A DNA stretch of 64,000 bases from Pectobacterium punjabense (GTDB lineage: Bacteria; Pseudomonadota; Gammaproteobacteria; Enterobacterales; Enterobacteriaceae), in contig NZ_CP038498.1 of assembly GCF_012427845.1 (NCBI RefSeq), positions 4,092,001 to 4,156,000 of the forward strand. Reading direction: 5' to 3'. A program made the position numbers and the translations under genes. Below, one piece after another: positions 32,206 to 41,986 of this stretch; position 1 is the first letter of the stretch, and every line of letters begins with the position of its first letter. A model generated the notes under the pieces. It worked only from the letters and a program-made list of their open reading frames with translations. It was not told the DNA's origin and did no database searches.

Positions 32206-33873
32206 TCAGGCGGACGGTATAATCAGCGTTTGCCCCAGCTGTACCGAACCGGAACGCAGATTATTTGCCTGTTGAATATCTTTCATACTGACACCGTAAC
32301 GGGCAGCGATTGCACTCAGGCTATCACCCTTTACGACCTTATGCTTCACCGGCGCTGCTTTTTTGGGCGCTGGCGTTGACGTCGTCTGTTTCGTCCCGGT
32401 AGCCGGAATGTTCAGGCGCTGCCCAACCCAGACGATATCCTTATTCAGCTTATTCACGTCACGCATAGCCGCGAGGCTGACACCATAACGCCGGGCAATC
32501 GAAGAAAGTGTTTCGCCACGCGCAACGGTATGACGCGTGCTGCCCGCACTCGCTTTTGCCGTACTGACATTATCACTCGACGTTGTTGTATCACTTGCCG
32601 CCGACTGTAGTGGGCGGCTTTCCTGCTTTGGGAGGGATTGCATCGGATGCGTCTGGAAGTAACTTCTCAGCCCCTGATAAATCGCATTGGCGATTTTTTC
32701 CTGATAGTCGTTGCTCCCTAACAGCCGCTCTTCCGAGAGATTAGTGATAAACCCGGTTTCCACCAGCAGAGAAGGAATATCCGGCGAGCGCAACACACCC
32801 AGGCTGGCATGCTCTGGCCGCCGTTTATGCAAACCACCGACACGCTGGAGCTCACGCAGCACCTTGGTTGCCACGTCATACCCAACGCGCTGGGAGTGGC
32901 CAAATTGCAGATCCAGCACCGCCTGACTGAGATAAGGATCGGCACCGCTGTTCGCCAGCAAATCGCCCGCACCGCCCAATAATTCAGACTGTTTCTCGTG
33001 CTGTTCCAGCCAGTTAGCCATTTCACTATTCGCACGGCGGTTGGATAGTACCCAGACCGAGGCACCTTTCGCATTGCGGTTCGGCGCAGCATCAGCATGG
33101 ATCGACACTAACAGGTTCGCGCCCTGCTTACGCGCTACGTCCGAACGCCCCATGACGGAGATAAAGTAGTCGCCGTCGCGCGTTAATACGCCTTTAAAAG
33201 CGGGATCGTTATTCAGCAAAGCTTGTAACTTACGGGCAATAGAAATGGTGACATTTTTCTCCCGCAGCCCGTTCGTGCCAATCGCGCCAGGATCTTGCCC
33301 ACCGTGACCGGCATCAATCGCTACAACAACGCGTTCATTCCCCTGCCGGGCTGGCGATGGCGATGGCGAACCACCGCTCACGACAACGGTAGGCTTGTTG
33401 GTAAACGGATTCTTTGCGGGCTCTGCTGGCACACGATTTTGCTGGCGTGAAACAGGGGGGATTGGGGCTTGTACCGTTTTCGCTTTGTCACCCGTGATGG
33501 TAAAAACGACAACGTAACCCGAACCTTCTTTTTGCGTCACCGCTCGCGTTTTGGCCGCCTGCGTTAAATCCAGCACCAAACGCAGGCTTTGTGCATCCTG
33601 TGCATTACTGGTTCGCACGCGCTTAATCAGATTTTGTCCGCTGAAATCCAACGGCAGCCCCTGAATGACGCCGCTCTGACGAATATCAATCACCACTCTG
33701 GCAGGGTTGCTGAGCGGGAAAAAGGCATAAATCGGTTGGCCGCTAAAGCTTAATCGCACTGTGGCTTGGCCTGACGCGTTATCTACCTTGATATCCGACA
33801 GATTGGCGGCCCACGCCGATCCCGCAAGCAATAGCCATACGCCGATGAACAGCTTAGCCATACGACTCATCAT
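32206..33873 (-). CDS. amiB: N-acetylmuramoyl-L-alanine amidase AmiB, with two LysM domains
   Basis: This 555-residue periplasmic zinc amidase cleaves septal peptidoglycan for daughter-cell separation. A signal peptide (to about residue 22) precedes an AMIN domain (about 25-125) and a Pro/Ser-rich linker. The Amidase_3 domain begins at [18 protein letters not shown] and contains the SIHADAAP zinc segment. Two C-terminal LysM repeats follow, starting at [17 protein letters not shown] and [19 protein letters not shown]. coli AmiB (445 residues) has one LysM, so this is a longer form. The start codon overlaps the tsaE stop by 4 nt (ATGA). Confidence 0.95.
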   Translation of the reverse strand: MMSRMAKLFIGVWLLLAGSAWAANLSDIKVDNASGQATVRLSFSGQPIYAFFPLSNPARVVIDIRQSGVIQGLPLDFSGQNLIKRVRTSNAQDAQSLRLVLDLTQAAKTRAVTQKEGSGYVVVFTITGDKAKTVQAPIPPVSRQQNRVPAEPAKNPFTNKPTVVVSGGSPSPSPARQGNERVVVAIDAGHGGQDPGAIGTNGLREKNVTISIARKLQALLNNDPAFKGVLTRDGDYFISVMGRSDVARKQGANLLVSIHADAAPNRNAKGASVWVLSNRRANSEMANWLEQHEKQSELLGGAGDLLANSGADPYLSQAVLDLQFGHSQRVGYDVATKVLRELQRVGGLHKRRPEHASLGVLRSPDIPSLLVETGFITNLSEERLLGSNDYQEKIANAIYQGLRSYFQTHPMQSLPKQESRPLQSAASDTTTSSDNVSTAKASAGSTRHTVARGETLSSIARRYGVSLAAMRDVNKLNKDIVWVGQRLNIPATGTKQTTSTPAPKKAAPVKHKVVKGDSLSAIAARYGVSMKDIQQANNLRSGSVQLGQTLIIPSA

Positions 33874-34352
33874 GATTCTGTTGTTCCTGGCTGAAGAGAA
33901 AAACGTTGTAACATCGCGTCTCCCGTAGCAGAGACAGCAGACAGTTCAGCCTGTCGGCCCTCATCCTGATAGCGCAAATGCAGCTCGATATCCGCGTCGG
34001 GCAGCACGCCAGCGCCCTGCTGCGGCCACTCAATCAGGCAAATAGCATCCTGCGTCAGGTAATCGCGAATCCCCATAAACTCCAGCTCTTCCGGGTCGGC
34101 CAGTCGATAGAGATCAAAGTGGTAAACAGCCAGTGGAGACAATGCATAAGGTTCCACCAATGTATAAGTAGGACTTTTGACATTGCCCTGGTGACCGCGC
34201 GCCTGTAGGAAACCGCGACTAAACGTCGTTTTCCCCGCGCCGAGATCGCCATAAAGATGGATCACACAAGCAACGTCACAGGCTTTCGCCAGCGCCGTGC
34301 CTAATGAAATGGTTGCTGCCTCATCAGGCAGAAGTAAGACTATTTTTTTCAT
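33870..34352 (-). CDS. tsaE: tRNA threonylcarbamoyladenosine biosynthesis ATPase TsaE
   Basis: This 160-residue P-loop ATPase acts with TsaB and TsaD in t6A37 synthesis on ANN-decoding tRNAs. Walker A is [14 protein letters not shown], followed by [10 protein letters not shown] and the [16 protein letters not shown] segment. It sits between nnr and amiB with a 39-nt gap and a 4-nt overlap respectively, as in E. coli. Confidence 0.95.
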   Translation of the reverse strand: MKKIVLLLPDEAATISLGTALAKACDVACVIHLYGDLGAGKTTFSRGFLQARGHQGNVKSPTYTLVEPYALSPLAVYHFDLYRLADPEELEFMGIRDYLTQDAICLIEWPQQGAGVLPDADIELHLRYQDEGRQAELSAVSATGDAMLQRFSLQPGTTES

Positions 34353-34391
34353 TCTATTGTTCTAAAAACATAAGTTCTAAAAACATCGGCG

Positions 34392-35927
34392 CTAAAAAAA
34401 CACCCGATCAGGATTCACATATCGGAACAGCACGGGCAGTAAATCGGTTGCCAGCATACCCCGGGTACCACGTTGCGCCACCAGCCAGTCGGCCGCCGCA
34501 CCGTGTACGACACACCCTGCACAAGCAGCATCATACAGCGAGAGCTTTTGCGCCAGCAAACCGCCGACAATACCCGACAGCACATCCCCCATTCCGCCCG
34601 TCGCCATGCCGGGATTTCCCACATCAGCAATAGCAACCTCTTCTTGCTGGTTGGCAATCACCGTTCCCGCACCTTTTAATACGACAACGCCGCCATAGCG
34701 CTTTACCAGCTTTGTGGCCGCAAGTAAGCGATCACTTTCAATATCAGATACGCGGCAATTCAGTAAACGTGCCGCCTCACCGGGATGAGGTGTCAGCACG
34801 CGATTCTGCCGCTTATGCGGATTGATTGCCAGTAGGTTAAGTGCATCCGCGTCCCATAACATGGGTTTGTTACAATTTTCTGTCAAACGCAGGGCGTTTT
34901 TACCCCATTCATCCTGCCCTAAACCAGGTCCAATCACCACGACATCGGCCCATTCCAACCCCTGTCGCAGCGTATCTGCCGTCAGTTCCTGCACCATCAG
35001 TTCAGGTCGAACCGTTAAAAATACCGATTGATACTGTTTGTGAGTAAGTACTCGCACTAAGCCTGCACCGCTATGTAATGCCGCATCGGCAGCCATCAGT
35101 ACCGCACCGCCTAAGCCCGCGTTTCCGCCGACCACCAACAGCCTGCCGTTATCCCCTTTATGTTGTCCGGCGGGACGAGGCGTCAGCCATTCGGGAAGCT
35201 GTGCCGCAGTCAGCCGCCGGATCGGCGCAGTTTGGTCACCCAGCCACGTCTGCAACCCTAGCGAGTGATAATGCAATGATCCTACCTGCTCACGCGCGCG
35301 GCCAGTCAGTAACCCCGGCTTCAGCGCGATAAACGTCACCGTTTGTGCCGCACAGATCGCAGCACCAGCACAAACGCCAGTTTCAGCATGCAATCCAGAG
35401 GGAATATCGAGCGAGATAATGGGGGCGGGATAGGCATTAGCCTGTGTAATTAACGCGGCATAGGGTGCACGCGGTGCGGCGGAAAGTCCGGTCCCCAGTA
35501 GAGCATCCACAATGAGATCGATCCCATCTGGCCACGGCGTATTAACATCATCCTGTGCACTTACCTCTTCAATACGCCCACCCTGCTCCAGCCAGCGCTG
35601 CCGAGCAAGACGGGCGTCATCAGGCAACGGTTTATCGCTAGCACAAGCGACAACATCTACCTCAATACCCGCAGCCAGCGCCAAACTGGCGACCACATAT
35701 CCATCGCCACCGTTATTGCCGTGCCCAGCCAGCACTCGCCAGCGACGGGCAAAGGGATAGCATTGGTGAGCCACTTGAAATGCCGCGTCTCCCGCACGCT
35801 GCATCAACTGCCATAATGAAAGCCCTGATTCGCTGGCCGCTCTGGCTTCTTCACGGCGTACCCATTCGGCGTAAAATACCGAATCGGGCAACTTATCCTC
35901 TCGTTTCCGATCGTGGCTCATCATCAT
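34392..35927 (-). CDS. nnr: Bifunctional NAD(P)H-hydrate repair enzyme Nnr
   Basis: This protein of about 511 residues repairs hydrated NADH and NADPH. The N-terminal epimerase domain (YjeF-N) has GHGNNGGDGYVVA and DALLGTGL. The C-terminal ADP/ATP-dependent dehydratase is a ribokinase-like domain with KGAGTVIA and the GMATGGMGDVLSGIVGG catalytic loop. Three consecutive ATG codons (35927, 35924, 35921) are possible starts, and the frame is also open upstream. The first of the three was chosen without decisive evidence. A longer frame to 36020 would add residues with no similarity. Confidence 0.93.
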   Translation of the reverse strand: MMMSHDRKREDKLPDSVFYAEWVRREEARAASESGLSLWQLMQRAGDAAFQVAHQCYPFARRWRVLAGHGNNGGDGYVVASLALAAGIEVDVVACASDKPLPDDARLARQRWLEQGGRIEEVSAQDDVNTPWPDGIDLIVDALLGTGLSAAPRAPYAALITQANAYPAPIISLDIPSGLHAETGVCAGAAICAAQTVTFIALKPGLLTGRAREQVGSLHYHSLGLQTWLGDQTAPIRRLTAAQLPEWLTPRPAGQHKGDNGRLLVVGGNAGLGGAVLMAADAALHSGAGLVRVLTHKQYQSVFLTVRPELMVQELTADTLRQGLEWADVVVIGPGLGQDEWGKNALRLTENCNKPMLWDADALNLLAINPHKRQNRVLTPHPGEAARLLNCRVSDIESDRLLAATKLVKRYGGVVVLKGAGTVIANQQEEVAIADVGNPGMATGGMGDVLSGIVGGLLAQKLSLYDAACAGCVVHGAAADWLVAQRGTRGMLATDLLPVLFRYVNPDRVFF

Positions 35928-36068
35928 TTGCTCTTCGTTTTCATTACAATGACTTAAAATTAGCAAGCAACTGAAACGACTGCCAGCATTCCCCCTTCTC
36001 CGCAAACATCGGTTCTGCAACGCGAGTATGGTAACATCGGTACGTCTTGTTTATTTTTACGGTTCCTC

Positions 36069-37208
36069 ATGTCATACCCCTACGATCTCAACGAATTAGT
36101 GCAACACATCAAACAATGGGGACAGGCATTGGGATTCCAGCAGGTCGGCATTTGCGACACCGATCTGTCTGCAGAAGAGCCTCGGCTTCAGGCCTGGCTG
36201 GATAAGCAATATCACGGAGAAATGGACTGGATGGCACGCCATGGCATGCTGCGAGCACGTCCACATGAACTACTACCCGGCACACTCCGCGTCATCAGCG
36301 TACGGATGAATTACCTGCCCGCCAAAGCGGCATTCGCGAGTACCTTAAAGAATCCAGAACTCGGCTACGTCAGCCGTTATGCACTAGGCCGTGATTACCA
36401 CAAGCTGTTACGCCAGCGTTTAAAGAAGCTTGGCGATCAGATTCAGGAATACTGTGGTGAATTGAATTTTCGCCCCTTTGTCGATTCCGCTCCCATTATG
36501 GAGCGCCCTTTGGCCGCGAAAGCCGGGCTTGGCTGGGTTGGTAAACACTCACTAATTTTAAACAGAGAAGCGGGCTCCTGGTTCTTTCTCGGTGAATTGC
36601 TGATCGATCTGCCTCTACCCGTCGATCGGCCACAGGAAGAGCAGTGCGGCCGCTGTGTCGCCTGTATGACCACCTGCCCAACTGGCGCGATTGTTGCCCC
36701 TTACACCGTTGATGCTCGCCGCTGTATTTCCTATCTAACCATTGAGTTGGAAGGCCCGATACCTGAAGAATTCCGTCCACTGATGGGTAATCGCATCTAT
36801 GGCTGCGACGACTGTCAGCTCATTTGCCCATGGAATCGCTTTTCACAACTCACCGACGAGACTGATTTCAGCCCACGTGCCGCGCTGCACACGCCGGAAC
36901 TGCTGACGCTATTCGGTTGGAATGAAGAGAAATTTCTACGAATTACGGAAGGATCGCCGATCCGGCGTATCGGCCATCTCCGCTGGCTACGCAATATTGC
37001 CGTCGCACTGGGAAATACCCCCTATCAGGATAGTATCGTACTGGCACTGCAAACCCGTCTGGGTGAAAGTGAATTGTTGGATGAACATATCCACTGGGCG
37101 ATTCAGCAGCAGCTAGCACGCCGCGCATTATTGGAAATTGACGTCCAATCCACACAGAAAAAACGACTCATCCGTGCAGTAGAGAAAGGATTACCGCGCG
37201 ATGCATGA
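36069..37208 (+). CDS. queG: Epoxyqueuosine reductase
   Basis: This 379-residue cobalamin- and iron-sulphur-dependent enzyme performs the last step of queuosine synthesis on tRNA. Two 4Fe-4S clusters are indicated by CGRCVACMTTCPTGAI and by CDDCQLICPWNRF further on. The RDYHKLLRQRLKKL segment and the C-terminal HEAT-like repeat region fit the family. It is divergent from nnr, as in E. coli, and ends at the edge of a DnaA-box-bearing spacer. Confidence 0.96.
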   Translation: MSYPYDLNELVQHIKQWGQALGFQQVGICDTDLSAEEPRLQAWLDKQYHGEMDWMARHGMLRARPHELLPGTLRVISVRMNYLPAKAAFASTLKNPELGYVSRYALGRDYHKLLRQRLKKLGDQIQEYCGELNFRPFVDSAPIMERPLAAKAGLGWVGKHSLILNREAGSWFFLGELLIDLPLPVDRPQEEQCGRCVACMTTCPTGAIVAPYTVDARRCISYLTIELEGPIPEEFRPLMGNRIYGCDDCQLICPWNRFSQLTDETDFSPRAALHTPELLTLFGWNEEKFLRITEGSPIRRIGHLRWLRNIAVALGNTPYQDSIVLALQTRLGESELLDEHIHWAIQQQLARRALLEIDVQSTQKKRLIRAVEKGLPRDA

Positions 37209-37623
37209 GCGGCTAAAACCGTTGCCATCAGTTTGTCGCATTCGCTGTGAATAAATAAAAAAAATCGTTGCCAATCAACTGTCACAAAAAGTACAAGCGA
37301 TCGTTATAGCGTTTTATAAGTAAATTTTATGAATAAATATCAATAAGATACTCTACTGTATTTTATCAACAATATTGCGGGGTTAATAAATAACCAACAA
37401 ACAGCCTGTGGATAAGTCTGTTAAGAAGAATATGATTTTTTGTATTAACTGATAAAAAACGATGTGAATTGAGGTAACGCTAGCGCCCTAAATACGATGT
37501 TGTGAAAACAGCAAAAAACAGGTCACAACACAGAGCGGCCAGCATTATGAATTTCTTATTGTCCTTTAGCAAGGGCTGAGATCTAATTTTTACGATCGAA
37601 AGAAAAATTTTACGATCAAAAGC
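37209..37623. other. datA: AT-rich spacer with DnaA boxes, candidate datA-like titration locus
   Basis: No gene is visible in about 415 bp. Two exact matches to the DnaA box TTATNCACA occur on the minus strand: TGTGAATAA at 37246-37254 and TGTGGATAA at 37407-37415. A one-mismatch box, TTATCAACA, is at 37363-37371. An IHF-like sequence (TATCAA-N4-ATA) lies near 37338. In E. coli the DnaA-titration and RIDA-independent inactivation locus datA lies in the spacer next to queG, between it and the glyVXY tRNAs. Position, box content and A/T richness agree. A direct repeat of TTTTACGATC at 37588-37617 is unexplained. Confidence 0.45.
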
Positions 37624-37661
37624 AAAAACGCGGCGACACCTCGTTATGAGGCATCGCCGCG
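37624..37661 (-). terminator. Rho-independent terminator of ahpF
   Basis: CGCGGCGA (37629-37636) pairs with TCGCCGCG (37654-37661), with an inner CCTC/GAGG extension, and five T follow on the minus strand. It lies about 75 nt after the ahpF stop. Confidence 0.88.
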
Positions 37662-37735
37662 CGGAACGTTAAGATCGTCGTCAGAGAAACAGAAGGATGG
37701 CAAATATATTCACCTTCGTCCTCAACAGGCCGATG

Positions 37736-39298
37736 TTATGCACGGGTTCTGATCAAGTAGTCAAAAGCACTCAAGGATGCTTTTGCGCCTTCGCCCGTCG
37801 CGATAATAATCTGTTTGTACGGTACCGTCGTACAATCGCCGGCAGCAAAGACCCCTTTCACACTGGTTTCACACTTGGCATCGATCTCAATTTCACCAAT
37901 GCGGTTTCTGGCTACCGTACCTTCCAGCCAGTGGGTGTTAGGCAGCAGGCCAATTTGTACAAAGATCCCTTCCAGCGCTAAATCATGCACCGTATCAGTA
38001 AGACGATCTTTGTAACTCAGCCCCGTCACCTTCTGGCCATCGCCTTTCACTTCTGTGGTTTGCGCATTCAGAATGATGTCAACGTTTGGCAGGCTGCGTA
38101 CCTTCTCCTGCAATACAGAATCCGCTTTCAGCTCCGATGCGAACTCAAGCAGCGTGACGTGTTTCACCACACCAGCCAGATCGATAGCCGCTTCTACACC
38201 CGAGTTTCCACCGCCAATCACTGCAACGTGCTTGCCTTTAAACAGTGGGCCATCACAGTGTGGGCAGTACGTTACACCACGCGTCCGATACTGATCTTCA
38301 CCGGGCACATTCATGTTTCTCCAACGGGCGCCCGTCGCAATGATCACACTCCGCGCTTTCAACGTCGCGCCGGATACGGTAATCACCTGATGCGGTTTAC
38401 CCGGCTCTCCACCAGGAATTAAAGCTTCTGCACTCTGCGCGTCGATCACATCAACATCATAGTCATCAACATGGCTCTTCAGTGCGGTTGCCAGTTTGGC
38501 ACCTTCCGTTTTCGGCACTGAAATGTAGTTTTCGATATCAACGGTATCCAACACCTGGCCGCCAAAGCGCTCACCGACCAAACCGGTGCGGATGCCTTTA
38601 CGCGCCGAATAGACTGCCGCTGCCGCCCCTGCCGGGCCGCTGCCGATGATTAACACATCATAGACGTCACGCTGGTTCAGCTTCTCAACCTGCTTAGCGC
38701 CCGCGCCAGTATCGATTTTAGTCACAATCTCAGCAAGGCTTGTTCGCCCCTGGCTGAAATGTTCTCCGTTCAGGAAAACAGTGGGGACGCCCATGACATT
38801 ACGGTTTTGGATCTCATCCTGAAACACGCCGCCGTCTATCGCGGTGTGGGTGATCTTCGGATTCAACACCGCCATTAAATTCAGCGCCTGCACCACGTCC
38901 GGGCAATTGTGGCAGGACAGCGAGTAATACGTTTCAAAGTGGAACGCACCGTCAAGATTGCGGATTTGATCGAGTAATTCTTTTGCTTCTTTCGACGGAT
39001 GTCCACCCACCTGCAATAACGCCAGAATCAGGGAGGTAAATTCGTGTCCCATCGGCGCACCGGCAAAACGTGGGCCGCTTTGGGAACCAGGGTTGGTAAT
39101 CAGGAATGAAGGCTTACGGACGGATAGATCATTCTTTTCAATAAAGCTGACCTGATTGGACAACTCGGCAATATCGGTCAATAAGGTTCTCACTTCCGCA
39201 GATTTAGCGGAATCATCCAGAGTCGCAATTAACTCAACAGGTTTGGTTAATTTTTCCAGATAGGCTTTCAACTGGACTTTCATCGTATTGTCGAGCAT
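37736..39298 (-). CDS. ahpF: Alkyl hydroperoxide reductase subunit F
   Basis: This 520-residue FAD-dependent disulphide reductase recycles AhpC with NADH. The N-terminal two-thioredoxin-fold domain has the redox pair SCHNCPD near residue 130. The FAD-binding motif is [17 protein letters not shown], the core disulphide is YCPHCDG, and the NAD-binding motif is [15 protein letters not shown]. Close to E. coli AhpF (521 residues). It is transcribed after ahpC, with a hairpin terminator or attenuator in the 147-nt gap that probably lowers its dose relative to AhpC. Confidence 0.97.
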   Translation of the reverse strand: MLDNTMKVQLKAYLEKLTKPVELIATLDDSAKSAEVRTLLTDIAELSNQVSFIEKNDLSVRKPSFLITNPGSQSGPRFAGAPMGHEFTSLILALLQVGGHPSKEAKELLDQIRNLDGAFHFETYYSLSCHNCPDVVQALNLMAVLNPKITHTAIDGGVFQDEIQNRNVMGVPTVFLNGEHFSQGRTSLAEIVTKIDTGAGAKQVEKLNQRDVYDVLIIGSGPAGAAAAVYSARKGIRTGLVGERFGGQVLDTVDIENYISVPKTEGAKLATALKSHVDDYDVDVIDAQSAEALIPGGEPGKPHQVITVSGATLKARSVIIATGARWRNMNVPGEDQYRTRGVTYCPHCDGPLFKGKHVAVIGGGNSGVEAAIDLAGVVKHVTLLEFASELKADSVLQEKVRSLPNVDIILNAQTTEVKGDGQKVTGLSYKDRLTDTVHDLALEGIFVQIGLLPNTHWLEGTVARNRIGEIEIDAKCETSVKGVFAAGDCTTVPYKQIIIATGEGAKASLSAFDYLIRTRA

Positions 39299-39392
39299 CG
39301 GTCGTCCTTAATGAGGTAACTAGGTACAAAGGCAAAATTAGGTACACAGACAAAATAGTGCGAGGTGTTGGCCCGAAAAGGAGCCGGGCCAG

Positions 39393-39416
39393 AAAAATCG
39401 GGTGCATCGCACCCGA
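39393..39416 (-). terminator. Terminator or attenuator between ahpC and ahpF
   Basis: TCGGGTGC (39398-39405) pairs perfectly with GCACCCGA (39409-39416), and five T follow on the minus strand. A second hairpin, GGCCCG/CGGGCC near 39370-39390, lies just beyond. It is 30 nt past the ahpC stop and 95 nt before ahpF. Confidence 0.8.
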
Positions 39417-39445
39417 AAAACAGCCATATTTTCCGTGGTGTCAGC

Positions 39446-40009
39446 TTAGATTTTGCCAACCAGATCCAGAGACGGGGCCAGCGTGGCTTCGCCTTCTTTC
39501 CATTTAGCTGGGCAGACTTCGCCAGGGTGAGATGCAACGTATTGAGCGGCTTTGACTTTGCGCAGCAGGTCAGAAGCATCGCGACCAATGCCTTCAGCCG
39601 TGATTTCTACTGCCTGGATGATGCCCTGTGGGTCAACGATGAACGTACCACGGTCAGCCAGACCTTCTGCTTCACGCATGTTTTCAAAATTACGCGTCAA
39701 TTGGCCAGTTGGGTCACCGATCATGGTGTATTTGATTTTGCCAATCGTTTCAGAGCTGCTGTGCCACGCTTTGTGCGTGAAATGGGTGTCGGTGGAAACA
39801 GAGTAAATTTCCACGCCACGCTGTTGGAATTCGTCGTAGTAGTCAGCGACATCACCCAGTTCGGTCGGGCAGACAAACGTAAAGTCAGCCGGATAGAAGA
39901 AGAATACGCTCCATTTTCCTTCGATATTCTTCTCAGTCACTTCAATGAATTGACCGTCTTTGAAAGCCATGTTTTTGAATGGTTTAACTTGGGTATTAAT
40001 TACTGACAT
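39446..40009 (-). CDS. ahpC: Alkyl hydroperoxide reductase subunit C (peroxiredoxin)
   Basis: This 187-residue typical 2-Cys peroxiredoxin reduces hydrogen peroxide and organic peroxides. The peroxidatic Cys lies in [12 protein letters not shown] near residue 47 and the resolving Cys in [10 protein letters not shown] near residue 166. The ATG at 40009 gives [13 protein letters not shown], matching E. coli length; an ATG one codon upstream is the alternative. A likely OxyR operator lies upstream. Confidence 0.97.
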   Translation of the reverse strand: MSVINTQVKPFKNMAFKDGQFIEVTEKNIEGKWSVFFFYPADFTFVCPTELGDVADYYDEFQQRGVEIYSVSTDTHFTHKAWHSSSETIGKIKYTMIGDPTGQLTRNFENMREAEGLADRGTFIVDPQGIIQAVEITAEGIGRDASDLLRKVKAAQYVASHPGEVCPAKWKEGEATLAPSLDLVGKI

Positions 40010-40070
40010 CACGTTATCCTCATGTGTTTTTGCATGTGGCTAAAGTACAGAAACGTGATCGTTATCACCA

Positions 40071-40107
40071 ATTCGTTGTCTTTATTGAATCAATAAGTAA
40101 TACCTAA
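40071..40107 (-). promoter_or_regulatory. Predicted OxyR operator upstream of ahpC
   Basis: On the minus strand the first half TTAGGTATTACTTAT matches ATAGNTNNNANCTAT at 8 of 10 defined positions. A second, weaker half (ATAAAGACAACGAAT) follows after the expected 7 nt. The site ends 61 nt before ahpC. OxyR activation of ahpCF under peroxide is well known in enterobacteria. Confidence 0.55.
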
Positions 40108-40122
40108 CTAACGCGACTAAAA

Positions 40123-41772
40123 TCAGGGATAGGTGATCTCCATATTCTGACCCCCAATCCTGATCGTCTTAAAGCGTGGGGCAACCGCTTCGACCTTGCC
40201 GTCTTTCACCTGCGCGACCAGTTGTTCCGTGCCAATCGCACCATACAGGCTGGCTGCAATCTGCCACTGTCCCTTTTCATCACGAACAAGGATCTTCCCA
40301 CCATTCGCCCAGCCTACTCTGGGAAAAATGAGCACTTCGTTGTGACCATCACCAGTCAAATCAATCGCAAAGAGCAGGCAAGCCATTTCCCTACACTGAT
40401 TACCAAGATTATCGCCCCGTAACATGCTTTCGACCCCGTCTTCCAACGGGCCTACCCACTCGACCTGAACAGGAAGCACTTTTGCGGGACGCCCCTGCAA
40501 CCGATCGCGCAGCACCTGACGCCCTGCTGCATCAAGAATTTGGTCTTGCTCCAACGCTTCCGCCAGCCAGTTAAACTGCTCCCTGCCTGCGGTTCCTAGC
40601 TCATCACGCAGCGCCCACAAATCAAACTTATCAATCGGCGTTTTCCCGCTCAGCAAGCGCTGAACCTGATTTCTCGCACTAAAGGCTTCTGGGCTCAGCA
40701 GCGGTGTATGCAGCAATACCATCAGTACGCAGGTCACAGCCGCGAGCAGCGAATTGCTCGTGCGTAAATGACCTAACCAGACTCCAGAGCGTCGGATAAC
40801 AGCCCATAGCATGGCCAGACTGTAAAGCATGGCGATCGCTACGACAAAGAGTGACTGAAAACGGAAAGGAGTCAGGCCGTATTGTTCGATGCGCAGCCAG
40901 CTGGAGTAACCCGCCAGTGCGCTCAACACTGGCAGACACAGCACGCTGGCGCTAACCAGCCCGCGTAAAACTGCCGGATAAACACGCCCTTCGCTATCAT
41001 CTTGAGATGCGCAGTTAATCAAAAAGAGGTTCACGCCCATCAGACATAGAAGAATGAGGGTGGAACGACCAGTATTCCATATCGGTTCCAAACCACTAAA
41101 AGGCAGCGTCAAGGTGAAAATCACCGTGATCAACGCACTAAACGGCAGCAGAAAACGACACGCCGATAGCAAAATCCCCCGCAGTAGTCCAACTACCGCT
41201 TCTTTGGTCATTCCGATGTACATGCCAATAGAAAACACGACCGGCAAGAACAGCATATAGAACCGATAATGACCGAATACTTTATTAACCTGCGAGAAAC
41301 CCAACATGTTGAACAACATGCCGCACAACACGAGTAGCAGCACGACCACCAGAACAACTAGCCACGCTAACAGCACGGTAAAAATATGGCTCCAGGCGTG
41401 TTTGCAGAGCGCGTCATAGGATGGCCATCTTCCTTCACGGGTTGACCAGCAGCGAATAAAAGTACAGCAGATATAACCGAGGAGGATGCCGCACAACACC
41501 CAAGAACCAGACAGACGCTCTCGCCCACTGTCATAGAAAACCCAACCGCTAATCGCCGTCATCAGCACAGTCAGCACGCTGACCCATAGCCACGTTTTTT
41601 TCAAAAAAAGCGTACGTTCCAGCCATTGCAGGCTAATCCCGCCAACCGTCGCCATCGTTATCAACAACGTCTGAACGATGCCTTCTTTCATCTCCAGCGC
41701 AGTGACAAATAGAAGCCCCTGAAGCAGGCCAATAGCCAAATAAAACCTTAACGATGGAGAACGGGCAAACAT
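40123..41772 (-). CDS. Polytopic inner-membrane protein, DUF4153-like, with soluble C-terminal domain
   Basis: This 549-residue protein has about ten hydrophobic segments in its first 360 residues (for example VLLAWLVVLVVVLLLVLCGM and SVLCLPVLSALAG). A soluble C-terminal domain of about 190 residues follows. The fold resembles DUF4153 membrane proteins; function is unknown. The C-terminal part holds FAIDLTGDGHNEVLIF, which looks like an FG-GAP/VCBS-type calcium-binding motif (DxTGDGxxE), and a KLDLWALRDEL-like helical stretch before it. It lies upstream of ahpC, transcribed in the same direction and separated by the OxyR region. The DUF assignment is from memory of hydrophobicity and layout, so moderate. 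Confidence 0.65.
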   Translation of the reverse strand: MFARSPSLRFYLAIGLLQGLLFVTALEMKEGIVQTLLITMATVGGISLQWLERTLFLKKTWLWVSVLTVLMTAISGWVFYDSGRERLSGSWVLCGILLGYICCTFIRCWSTREGRWPSYDALCKHAWSHIFTVLLAWLVVLVVVLLLVLCGMLFNMLGFSQVNKVFGHYRFYMLFLPVVFSIGMYIGMTKEAVVGLLRGILLSACRFLLPFSALITVIFTLTLPFSGLEPIWNTGRSTLILLCLMGVNLFLINCASQDDSEGRVYPAVLRGLVSASVLCLPVLSALAGYSSWLRIEQYGLTPFRFQSLFVVAIAMLYSLAMLWAVIRRSGVWLGHLRTSNSLLAAVTCVLMVLLHTPLLSPEAFSARNQVQRLLSGKTPIDKFDLWALRDELGTAGREQFNWLAEALEQDQILDAAGRQVLRDRLQGRPAKVLPVQVEWVGPLEDGVESMLRGDNLGNQCREMACLLFAIDLTGDGHNEVLIFPRVGWANGGKILVRDEKGQWQIAASLYGAIGTEQLVAQVKDGKVEAVAPRFKTIRIGGQNMEITYP

Positions 41773-41986
41773 GGCAAATCCTTTTATCGATACGAATCAA
41801 TGAACGACCTACTGTAGCATCGAACGCGTGTAACTTGAGTGAATAGTGTCTCTTCGACTGTTTACCGCACCCACCTCTACCCTCCCATTTTTAATGTTCA
41901 TACCAACGTCACCGTTTAGTCATTTGCCATCGTTACACTGCCGCCCGGAATTTCATAACGCATAGAAAAATAAAGGAATAATATAA

